DNA of 13,978 bases from positions 1 through 13,978 of the forward strand of contig SBFN01000192.1 of NCBI GenBank assembly GCA_006226895.1, written 5' to 3'. How positions within the stretch are numbered: position 1 is the stretch's first letter; each line of letters starts with the position of its first letter. Source of the DNA: Deltaproteobacteria bacterium (GTDB taxonomy: Bacteria > Desulfobacterota > Desulfuromonadia > Desulfuromonadales > BM103). Shown here piece by piece: positions 7,346-13,750 of this stretch. Under the pieces are notes generated by a model. That model ran no database searches and had not been told where the DNA came from. It saw nothing but the letters and a program-made list of their open reading frames with translations. A program made the position numbers and the translations under genes.

Positions 7346-8117
7346 CGTCGTCATCCTCACTTCCCAAGTAGGCCTCGATGACGGCCGGATTTTTCTGGAT
7401 TTCTTCAGGGGTCCCCTCGGCGATCTTCTTGCCAAAGTTGATCACCGTCAGGTAGTCGGTAACCTCCATAACCATGTCCATATCGTGCTCGATCAGCAGC
7501 ACGGTGACACCTTTGTCACGGATTTTGAAAATAGTTTCCAGAAGCTCCAGGGTCTCTTTATCATTGAGGCCCGCGGCGGGTTCATCGAGAATCAACAGGG
7601 TCGGCTCTACAGCCATCGCCCGGGCAATCTCGACCCGTCTCTGGATACCGTAGGGCAATGAACCCACAGGAGTCGCAGCAAACTCGCTCAGTTTGAAGAA
7701 GTCGAGTTGTTCTTCAACGTTCTTCCAGTTCTCCAGCTCATCCCGTTTCTTCCCAGGGGTAGGGATGATACCATGCCACCATTTCTGCGCGCTCTTGATG
7801 TGACGACCGCTCATGATATTTTCGGCGACCGACATCTGGCCAAACAAGCGGATGGTCTGAAAGGTACGAACAATACCGCGGTCAACAATCTGGTAGGGAG
7901 TCATGCCGCGGATCTCTTCACCTCGCCAGAGAACCGAACCCTCTTCCGATTTGTAGATGCCGGTAATACAGTTAAACACTGTGGTTTTTCCCGCACCGTT
8001 GGGCCCGATGATGCCGTAAATCTGGCCGCTTTCGACCTTGAAGCTCAAAGCATCGACGGCGGTCAATCCCCCGAAGCGCTTGGTGACGTCGGTCAATATG
8101 AGTTCATTATGCGCCAT
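7338..8117 (-). CDS. livG: Branched-chain amino acid-type ABC transporter, ATPase LivG
   Basis: This 259-residue cytoplasmic ATPase pairs with LivF. Walker A is GPNGAGKTT (38-46); the signature reads LPYGIQRR (154-161), a variant of the LSYGQQRR usual in LivG; Walker B is TLLILDEP (173-180), and the switch histidine is in LLIEHDMD. The LivG insert between Walker A and the signature includes the TFQTIRLF segment and a WKNVEEQL helix. The protein ends with an unusually acidic tail, EDDDDE. The codons for this tail also contain the GAGG and the ATG of livF, so the tail may partly reflect the overlap. The start at 8117 is preceded by AAGGA eight bases away and lies inside the end of livM (11-bp overlap), which keeps the operon tightly coupled. 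Confidence 0.95.
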   Translation of the reverse strand: MAHNELILTDVTKRFGGLTAVDALSFKVESGQIYGIIGPNGAGKTTVFNCITGIYKSEEGSVLWRGEEIRGMTPYQIVDRGIVRTFQTIRLFGQMSVAENIMSGRHIKSAQKWWHGIIPTPGKKRDELENWKNVEEQLDFFKLSEFAATPVGSLPYGIQRRVEIARAMAVEPTLLILDEPAAGLNDKETLELLETIFKIRDKGVTVLLIEHDMDMVMEVTDYLTVINFGKKIAEGTPEEIQKNPAVIEAYLGSEDDDDE

Positions 8118-9063
8118 GGTTATTTTCCTTGATCAAGAACTTGGGGATTTTTCCGAAAGTTGCCGGCCAGATACCACGCGGGCGCATAATCATCGCCGCG
8201 ATCATCGCGAAACCGAAAATGAAGTAACGCCAGGTAGCAAACTCGCGGAAAATTTCCGGCAGGACGAACATCACAAATACCCCGAGCAGGACTCCCGGCA
8301 CTGAAGAGCCACCGACCAGAACGATACTGAAGAAGAGTACCGACTGGATAAACTCGAAGGCCTCAGGACTGACTGCCGAATACTGCACGGCAAATACGGT
8401 GCCGGCTAAGCCTGCAATTCCGGCACCGAGGCCGAAGGCGAAGATTTTATAAACGCGCGTGTTGATGCCTATACTCTCGGCCGCCAGCTGATCCTCACGC
8501 AGGTAATGCATAGCACGCCCAGGCTTGCTCCCGGCCAGGTTGTGCATAACCCAGAGGGTCAGCAACAGGACGATAAAAGCAAAATAATAGACCGAGATCT
8601 GGCTCATCAGATCATAGCCGAGGAAACTCAGTGAATCGAGGCCGAAGATACCGTTGGGGCCACCGGTCACACCGCCGAGATTGTTCTGCAGGACTTGAAC
8701 AAAAACAATGTTGAAGCCGATAGTGACGACCAGCAGGTAGTCGCCGCGCAGGTGTACGATCGGACCAGCCAACAGGATACCGAACAGAGCCGGTATGATG
8801 ATCGCCAACGGGATCGTAGCGATGATCGACCATCCATACTCGTTACTAAGGATTGCCGTGGTGTAAGCGCCCATACCGAAGAACAGCGCCTGCCCCATGT
8901 TAAACATACCGCTTTTACCGAGAATAATGTCCTGTGACAACGCCACCACGGAAAAGATCAGGAATGTTATCGCTACCGCCTGCCAACGATCGTCAAGCAT
9001 GTGCGGAAGAACCGCCATAACGACGAAGAAGACCGGGTAAGCAAATTTCTGCAACTCTTTCAT
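8107..9063 (-). CDS. livM: Branched-chain amino acid-type ABC transporter, permease LivM
   Basis: This 318-residue inner-membrane permease forms half of the transport channel with LivH. It is hydrophobic throughout, with about eight to ten membrane segments. Family landmarks are GQALFFGMGAYTTAIL (near residues 57-72), LRGDYLLVVTIGF (near 103-115), GGVTGGPNGIFGLD (near 128-141) and the cytoplasmic loop ending in GAGIAGLAGTVFA, which contacts the ATPases. The start is set by GGAG eight bases before the ATG at 9063. That ATG overlaps the livH stop by one base, in the sequence TGATG, so ribosomes probably restart here. The substrate cannot be read from the permease. Confidence 0.95.
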   Translation of the reverse strand: MKELQKFAYPVFFVVMAVLPHMLDDRWQAVAITFLIFSVVALSQDIILGKSGMFNMGQALFFGMGAYTTAILSNEYGWSIIATIPLAIIIPALFGILLAGPIVHLRGDYLLVVTIGFNIVFVQVLQNNLGGVTGGPNGIFGLDSLSFLGYDLMSQISVYYFAFIVLLLTLWVMHNLAGSKPGRAMHYLREDQLAAESIGINTRVYKIFAFGLGAGIAGLAGTVFAVQYSAVSPEAFEFIQSVLFFSIVLVGGSSVPGVLLGVFVMFVLPEIFREFATWRYFIFGFAMIAAMIMRPRGIWPATFGKIPKFLIKENNHGA

Positions 9064-9959
9064 CAGACTTTCTCCGCAACCCGCTCACCGAGAATACCGG
9101 TCGGGCGGACAATCAAGATTAATATCAGCAGGATAAAGGTAAAGGCGTCAGCCCAAGTACTGGAGACATAACCGGCGATAAAGGCGTTGAACAGACCTAG
9201 CAACATCCCGCCAAGCATAGCACCGGGGATATTACCGATACCGCCGAGAATCGCTGCGATAAAGGCGTAGAGGCCGTATTGCCAACCCATATTAAAGGTA
9301 ATGCCGCGATAGTAGAGACCGATAAACAGGCCACCGACAGCACCAAGCGAAGAACCGATAATAAAGATCAGTGCGATAACACTGTTGACGTTGATACCCA
9401 TTAAGCGAGCTGCATCCTGGTCGATGGAGGAGGCGCGAATCGCTGCACCTATGCGGGTTTTTTCAACGAACAGGTAGAGAGCAACCATCAAAACCAGTGA
9501 CAACACCAGGATGATCACCTGGATCATGCTAATCACTACACCGCCAAAATCCCAATAGACCTGTGGGACCAACTCAGGGAAGATGCGCATCCGTGGTCCC
9601 CAGATAAGCATGATACCGTTCTGGATAACCAGTGAGGCACCAAGCGCCGAGACCACTGCCGACAAACGCGGCGCCTCACGCAAGGGACGATAAGCAACCC
9701 GTTCGAGGATAATGCCGACAATTGCCATGGCAACCGCAGTCAACAGAAAGATAGCAACGACTGCGACCAGCGAGGTCGCCTGCCCCATCACCTGTGTATA
9801 AATTGTCAGGCCGACGAATGCCGAAGCCGCCACCATGTCACCATGAGCAAAGTTGATCAAGCGCATGACGCCGTAGACCATGGTATAGCCGAGCGCAACC
9901 AGAGCGAACATACTACCGATAGTCAGGCCGTTCGCTAACTGTTGTAAAAAAGTGTCCAT
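9063..9959 (-). CDS. livH: Branched-chain amino acid-type ABC transporter, permease LivH
   Basis: This 298-residue inner-membrane permease is the partner of LivM. It opens with the typical LivH sequence GLTIGSMFALVALGYTMVYG, followed by RLINFAHGD. Further landmarks are YRPLREAPRLSAVVSALGAS and, in the ATPase-contacting loop, IDQDAARLMGINVNSVIAL. About eight membrane segments are visible and there is no signal peptide. The ATG at 9959 has GGAG six bases upstream. It follows livK after a 179-bp gap that holds a strong hairpin, which could lower expression of the permeases relative to the binding protein. Confidence 0.95.
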   Translation of the reverse strand: MDTFLQQLANGLTIGSMFALVALGYTMVYGVMRLINFAHGDMVAASAFVGLTIYTQVMGQATSLVAVVAIFLLTAVAMAIVGIILERVAYRPLREAPRLSAVVSALGASLVIQNGIMLIWGPRMRIFPELVPQVYWDFGGVVISMIQVIILVLSLVLMVALYLFVEKTRIGAAIRASSIDQDAARLMGINVNSVIALIFIIGSSLGAVGGLFIGLYYRGITFNMGWQYGLYAFIAAILGGIGNIPGAMLGGMLLGLFNAFIAGYVSSTWADAFTFILLILILIVRPTGILGERVAEKV

Positions 9960-10138
9960 AAACTTCTCCGGGTTTATTGTACGAGTTGCCTTGCAGAAGC
10001 CAGAGGAGGACTATGCCGTCCTCTGCTCGCGCCTGAAGGGCAATTTACTTTGTCTGCACTTAATTCCCTGAATGGGCAAAGATTAAGGGGCGGGGGAAAA
10101 ACTCTCTCCCCCGCCCCTTCCTGAACAATCAGGCGTTC
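9960..10138 (-). other. 179-bp livK-livH gap with hairpins
   Basis: There is no gene here. The region holds the GC-rich hairpin at 10085-10119, a weaker one at 10001-10025 (CAGAGGA/TCCTCTG), a small CCTGA/TCAGG repeat at 10120-10133, and the livH ribosome binding site. I found no sigma-54 promoter, so livH to livF probably depend on transcription from the livK promoter. Confidence 0.6.
10085..10119 (-). terminator. GC-rich intercistronic hairpin after livK
   Basis: Perfect 12-base arms, AAGGGGCGGGGG (10085-10096) and CCCCCGCCCCTT (10108-10119), enclose an 11-base loop, 20 bases past the livK stop. On the minus strand no run of T follows, so it is unlikely to be a full intrinsic terminator. 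It is better read as an RNA-stabilising or partial-attenuation structure that keeps the binding-protein message more abundant than the permease message, a common pattern in binding-protein transporter operons. Confidence 0.6.
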
Positions 10139-11260
10139 TTACTGAACGTACTCGTTGAAGTAGGTTCCATCAGCCTGAATTTTTTTGACGACGTAGGCAC
10201 CGCCTTTGCGGTTGCCGTCTTTAGCGAAGGCAATCGGACCGGTGATTCCTTCCAGCGGCTCTGACATGTTGTGCAGGTAATCAGCGGCCTTCTTGGTGTC
10301 GAAGCTCTTGGTCTGCTCCATGGCGTGAATAATGGCACGCATGCCGTCGATATTCATCAGACCCCAGATGGAAGGTGGCATTTCGCCATACTTTTTCTGG
10401 TAGTCAGCAATGAAGGACTTGGCGATCGGAGTCGGCAGAGCAGCAGGCTCAGGAACGTTGACGATGAATGCGCCAGTAGCGGAGGAACCAGCCAGTTTGA
10501 CAAAGTCAGGGTTGTCGTTGGCGTCACCACCGTAGAAATCAGCTTTGATACCGAGAGCAACCTGCTGTGCACGCAGCTGACCACCGTCGGAGTAGTAACC
10601 GGCGAAGAAGATCGCGTCAGGGTTCTTTGATTTAATGTTGGTCAGGACCGGAGTGAAGTTCTGAGAATCAGCTTTGATCTTGTCGCGGGAAATTACGTTG
10701 CCACCCATCTTCTTAATAGCGGCTTCGGTAGCGTTGGCCAGGCCGTCAGCATAAGTCGAGAAATCGGAGATAACGACGATGCGCTCGTATTTCTTGACGT
10801 CAACCAGGTACTTGGCAACAAACTCAGCTTCAGCGCTGTTCGGGAAGGAGTTACGCAGGAAAGTCCAGTAGCCATTCTCTGTCAGGCTGTCGGCTGTACC
10901 GTCTGATGTTTGCAGAACGCCAGCTTTGAAGTAGGTCTTCTGAGCGGCTTCAGCGCAGGTTGAGGTGTAGGAGCCGATAACCATCTTAGCACCTTTGTTA
11001 ACCAGGTCTTTGGCGCAGATTGCGGCGGCCATTGCGGTCCCTTGATCGTCGCAGACGAGAACTTCGATCTGCTTGCCCATAACGCCGCCATCGGCGTTGA
11101 CCTGCTCAGCGAGCAAACGTACGCCGTTCTCAATGCCTTGACCTTCGTTCGCGTAGCTACCTGTAATTGGCGCCTGAACACCAACTTTGAGCGTGTCTGC
11201 TGCGAACGCGGTGCCGGTTGCAAGGAACACGGCGAGGAATGTTGCCAGATACTTTTTCAT
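10139..11260 (-). CDS. livK: Periplasmic amino acid-binding protein of the Liv transporter
   Basis: This 373-residue protein captures the substrate in the periplasm and delivers it to LivHMGF. Residues 1-20 are a Sec signal peptide (MKKYLATFLAVFLATGTAFA) with likely cleavage before Ala21-Asp22. The mature protein starts DTLKVGVQAPITGSYANEGQ, the standard opening of the Peripla_BP_6 family, and continues with AEQVNADGGVMGKQIEVLVCDDQG. Cys70 and Cys82 may form the disulfide seen in this family. The loop GSYTSTCAEAA (97-107) occupies the position that binds the substrate's amino and carboxyl groups. AAGGAG lies seven bases before the ATG at 11260; a longer frame from 11335 lacks such a site. A sigma-54 promoter is about 155 bp upstream. 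The ligand is unknown: branched-chain amino acids are the default, but the nearby HypD and shared promoter type make hydroxyproline or another imino acid worth testing. Confidence 0.95.
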   Translation of the reverse strand: MKKYLATFLAVFLATGTAFAADTLKVGVQAPITGSYANEGQGIENGVRLLAEQVNADGGVMGKQIEVLVCDDQGTAMAAAICAKDLVNKGAKMVIGSYTSTCAEAAQKTYFKAGVLQTSDGTADSLTENGYWTFLRNSFPNSAEAEFVAKYLVDVKKYERIVVISDFSTYADGLANATEAAIKKMGGNVISRDKIKADSQNFTPVLTNIKSKNPDAIFFAGYYSDGGQLRAQQVALGIKADFYGGDANDNPDFVKLAGSSATGAFIVNVPEPAALPTPIAKSFIADYQKKYGEMPPSIWGLMNIDGMRAIIHAMEQTKSFDTKKAADYLHNMSEPLEGITGPIAFAKDGNRKGGAYVVKKIQADGTYFNEYVQ

Positions 11261-11267
11261 GTCTCTT

Positions 11268-11273
11268 CTCCTT
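11268..11273 (-). promoter_or_regulatory. Ribosome binding site setting the livK start
   Basis: AAGGAG on the minus strand lies seven bases before the ATG at 11260. It places the signal peptide at the very N terminus and argues against the upstream ATG at 11335. Confidence 0.85.
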
Positions 11274-11414
11274 AAAATGGGTTGGAACGTTTGGTGAGTC
11301 GACAGGATGTCGAAAACCCACTGATTAAACTGCATTCAAAAAAACTGCCTATAACTATACCATCTTGAATAAAGCTTAAAAGACGAGCCTGAAAAAAACA
11401 GATGAAAAACCTAG

Positions 11415-11430
11415 AGCAAGGCTGATGCCA
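11415..11430 (-). promoter_or_regulatory. Sigma-54 (-24/-12) promoter of the liv operon
   Basis: The minus strand reads TGGCATCAGCCTTGCT. It matches the sigma-54 consensus TGGCAC-N5-TTGCW with one change in the -24 element. GG (11429-11428) and GC (11417-11416) are ten bases apart. Transcription should begin near 11404, giving a leader of about 143 bases before livK. Confidence 0.85.
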
Positions 11431-11616
11431 AACTCCGTTTTATTTTGCAGCCAAAGACAACTCAAGGCACGTAAAAATTTCAAAAGCCGTACAATTCCCC
11501 AGAAAAGTGGATGTAATTACGATATCTTAGCAAATCAATAAAACATGTTCACGTGTAAAAGGAAATCAACAATCGAGAACACAAGACGCCGTTAAAAGAA
11601 AGTTGGCGGCCGCAGA

Positions 11617-11639
11617 AGGCTTTTAAAGAAGAGAAGCCT
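11617..11639 (-). terminator. Weak hairpin after the 11746 regulator gene
   Basis: AGGCTT (11617-11622) and AAGCCT (11634-11639) can form a six-base stem with an 11-base loop. On the minus strand it is followed by TCTGC, not a T run, so it would be a poor intrinsic terminator. I report it because no better candidate separates the regulator from livK. Confidence 0.2.
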
Positions 11640-11648
11640 GACAGATCC

Positions 11649-11662
11649 ATGCAAATACGCAT
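11649..11662. promoter_or_regulatory. Candidate activator-binding palindrome upstream of livK
   Basis: ATGCAAATACGCAT has perfect ATGC/GCAT arms six bases apart. It agrees at 11 of 14 positions with the palindrome at 13506-13519 ahead of the regulator gene. It lies about 220 bp upstream of the -24 element, a workable distance for an enhancer. Confidence 0.4.
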
Positions 11663-11745
11663 AAACGTGAACAAGGCTGCAATCATATCAGCAGAGAGAA
11701 GTTCTTTTACATTTCAGAACACTGCATGAGGATAGAGACGGTGTG

Positions 11746-13476
11746 TCACAGAAGACCATAACGTTTTAGCTTGCGTGCGATTGTCGACTGGTTCACGCCG
11801 AGAACCTCAGCGATCCTGGCCTGGCTCCTATAGCGCTCACGCGCTTTCGTGAGGAGGTTTCGTTCAACCGTCTCCAGTGCCTCCTGTAAAGTCACGGTTT
11901 CCGGCCAATCCAGCTCTTCCGGCAGGCGAGCCTTGACGCTACCTGCCACCTGTGTCGGCAAGTCAACCAGGTCAATCACCTCGGTTTCCGACATAACAAC
12001 CAGTCGCTCACAGATATTCATCAACTCGCGCACATTGCCAGGAAATGAGTAGTTGCACAAAACATCTATAGCTGCACGCGAGAGACGCCTGGACTCGTTG
12101 TTAAGATGAGAGAAGTGATCAACATAGTGCCTGATCAAAGGGACCAGACAGTCCTTGCGCTCACGTACCGCAGGCACATGTATGGGAATAACATTGAGAC
12201 GGTAATAAAGATCGAGCCTGAAAGTGCCCTTTTCAACCATATCATCCAGGTCTCGGTGAGTTGCCGCGAGTACGCGCACATCAAGCGTACGCCCTTCGGT
12301 CCCTCCCAGTCGTGTGATCCTTCCGTCTTCCAGGAAGCGTAGCAGCTTCACCTGGGCCGACAAGGGCAATTCAGCAACTTCATCAAGGAAGAGGATGCCT
12401 TCATTGGCCAGCTCAAAGTGGCCAGGCTTGCCGCCCGCATTGGCTCCTGTAAATGCACCTTTTTCATAACCAAACAGCTCCGCCTCTACCAGCGACTCGG
12501 GTATCGCACCACAATTGATCTTGATCAACGGCCGATCGGCGCGTCGGGAATTGTGATGGACCATATCGGCGATTACACCTTTACCAACACCTGATTCTCC
12601 GAGGATCAGAACCGAAGAATCAGCTTTAGCCACCCGCATTGCCTGGCGCAAGGCCTTGACCATGGTCGGGCTGCGGGCGATAATTTTCCTCTTCTCAAGC
12701 TCCGTCTGCTGCATTTCCAACATCTGGTGACGAAACTGATCCTTGATCGCCTCCTGATTCTCAAGTTCACGCTGCAAGGAATCGATCTCCGAGATGTCAC
12801 GTTCACTAACCACAACCCTGATCAACTCCCCGGCTTGATCAAATACCGGAGTTCCTATGGAGATCAGCTTCCCGTTGTCGGGCATGTTCTGTAACAAGCT
12901 GACAGTCTCTTTTGTCTGACAAGCCTCCAGCGCCGCAGAGCGATCTATGAACCCCTCAGGAATCAGATCTCGCATATTCCTGCCGACCATCTCGGAAGCC
13001 GGGCGCTTATGGATGCGCTCCGAAGCAGGATTGACACGGATGACGTTCGCATCACCATCACACACGAACAGTCCATCAGAAGAAGAGTCAATGATCGCCT
13101 GAAGTTCAAGAGTCAAGGCCTCGAAGTTAAGCATACGGCGATCACCATCGGGTGTCGTGGGAGCCGGCGGCAGAAGACAAAGAGTCAGCGGTCCGGAAGG
13201 AGACTCCACCGAACTGAGCAGAGCCAGGTAGGGAGCACTCGTGCCACGGAGAATTGTTAGAGGAGGATGAACGGTTGCACTACGGCTGAAATTCCCTACC
13301 GCTTCGGCCAACTTGGGCAGAGGCTCGGCCAGCAGCATTCCTGCCAGAGCTTCTGCCACAGGATTACTGAAGACAATACGCATCTCCCTATCGCATACCA
13401 ACAAAGGAACGGAAAGAGCTTCTATAAAGGCGGGAGCAAGCGACTGCAAATCAACAGACAAGTCATGACTGGGCAT
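11746..13476 (-). CDS. Sigma-54 activator: two sensor domains, AAA+ and TyrR/Fis-type HTH
   Basis: This 576-residue activator of sigma-54 RNA polymerase has a divergent PAS-like N-terminal domain (about 12-105), a typical PAS domain (about 120-232), a coiled coil (233-265), an AAA+ domain (about 268-495) and a C-terminal helix-turn-helix (about 549-572, IAEVLGVNQSTIARKLKRYG). The AAA+ motifs are intact: Walker A GESGVGKG (293-300), GAFTGA (340-345), Walker B ILFLDE (361-366), arginine-finger segment RLDLYYRL (420-427) and GNVREL (480-485). From residue 125 on it aligns with the 4331-5749 protein throughout, so they are paralogues differing mainly by about 115 extra N-terminal residues here. 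AAGGAGG lies four bases before the ATG at 13476. It lies just upstream of livK, so it is the first candidate to activate the liv promoter. No phosphorylation domain is present, so a ligand or redox/energy signal is likely. Confidence 0.94.
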   Translation of the reverse strand: MPSHDLSVDLQSLAPAFIEALSVPLLVCDREMRIVFSNPVAEALAGMLLAEPLPKLAEAVGNFSRSATVHPPLTILRGTSAPYLALLSSVESPSGPLTLCLLPPAPTTPDGDRRMLNFEALTLELQAIIDSSSDGLFVCDGDANVIRVNPASERIHKRPASEMVGRNMRDLIPEGFIDRSAALEACQTKETVSLLQNMPDNGKLISIGTPVFDQAGELIRVVVSERDISEIDSLQRELENQEAIKDQFRHQMLEMQQTELEKRKIIARSPTMVKALRQAMRVAKADSSVLILGESGVGKGVIADMVHHNSRRADRPLIKINCGAIPESLVEAELFGYEKGAFTGANAGGKPGHFELANEGILFLDEVAELPLSAQVKLLRFLEDGRITRLGGTEGRTLDVRVLAATHRDLDDMVEKGTFRLDLYYRLNVIPIHVPAVRERKDCLVPLIRHYVDHFSHLNNESRRLSRAAIDVLCNYSFPGNVRELMNICERLVVMSETEVIDLVDLPTQVAGSVKARLPEELDWPETVTLQEALETVERNLLTKARERYRSQARIAEVLGVNQSTIARKLKRYGLL

Positions 13477-13505
13477 AAAACCTCCTTAACTAAAAAACCT
13501 ACTTT

Positions 13506-13519
13506 ATGCGTAAACGCAT
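13506..13519. promoter_or_regulatory. Palindrome upstream of the 13476 regulator gene
   Basis: ATGCGTAAACGCAT has perfect five-base arms around a TAAA spacer, 29 bp upstream of the regulator ATG. It resembles the 11649-11662 site. It is a candidate autoregulatory site for the regulator, which would then repress or tune its own promoter. GTTTACGC, found within it on the minus strand, also occurs at 13815-13822. Confidence 0.45.
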
Positions 13520-13750
13520 CGACTATGCAACAGGGAATTATTTATTCACAAGACAATGCCTGACAAGAAAAAAAAAGCAAACAAACCCGGACACAAACGA
13601 ATAAAACCCCACAAAAGATACTCTTGGTACAGTCCTTTTGGTTGAGGAACAGAGTTTTTCTATGCGCAAAGGACTCCGTCATAGCTTCTTCACGCACAAA
13701 TCAAAGGCACCAAGGAAGACAACGATAACAAACTGGCCGTCTGCGATCGC

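Larger units (their letters stand above)
11546..11673. repeat. Inverted nine-base pair upstream of the livK promoter
   Basis: TGTTCACGT (11546-11554) and its exact complement ACGTGAACA (11665-11673) are 110 bp apart. Read in the same orientation, similarity continues past the nine bases (TGTTCACGTGTA against TGTTCACGTTTA). Two such sites, 115-245 bp upstream of the -24 element, are reasonable enhancer candidates for one of the sigma-54 activators encoded on either side. Confidence 0.4.
11261..11745. other. 485-bp regulatory region between the 11746 regulator and livK
   Basis: No credible gene on either strand. The region holds the livK ribosome binding site, the sigma-54 promoter (11415-11430), a pair of inverted nine-base sequences (11546-11554 and 11665-11673), a palindrome at 11649-11662 shared with the promoter region of the neighbouring regulator, and a weak hairpin at 11617-11639. 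The arrangement, promoter near the gene and candidate activator sites 115-240 bp further upstream, is typical of sigma-54 control. Confidence 0.7.

Noticed and set aside
11701..11720. Inverted repeat GTTCT...AGAAC just beyond the 11746 regulator stop, considered as a terminator
   Set aside because: Only five pairs around a ten-base loop, without a T run on the transcribed strand.
13624..13640. TTGGTAC followed by TTTTG on the plus strand, resembling a sigma-54 promoter for the right-edge frame
   Set aside because: The -24 half fits, but the -12 half lacks the essential GC at the ten-base spacing.
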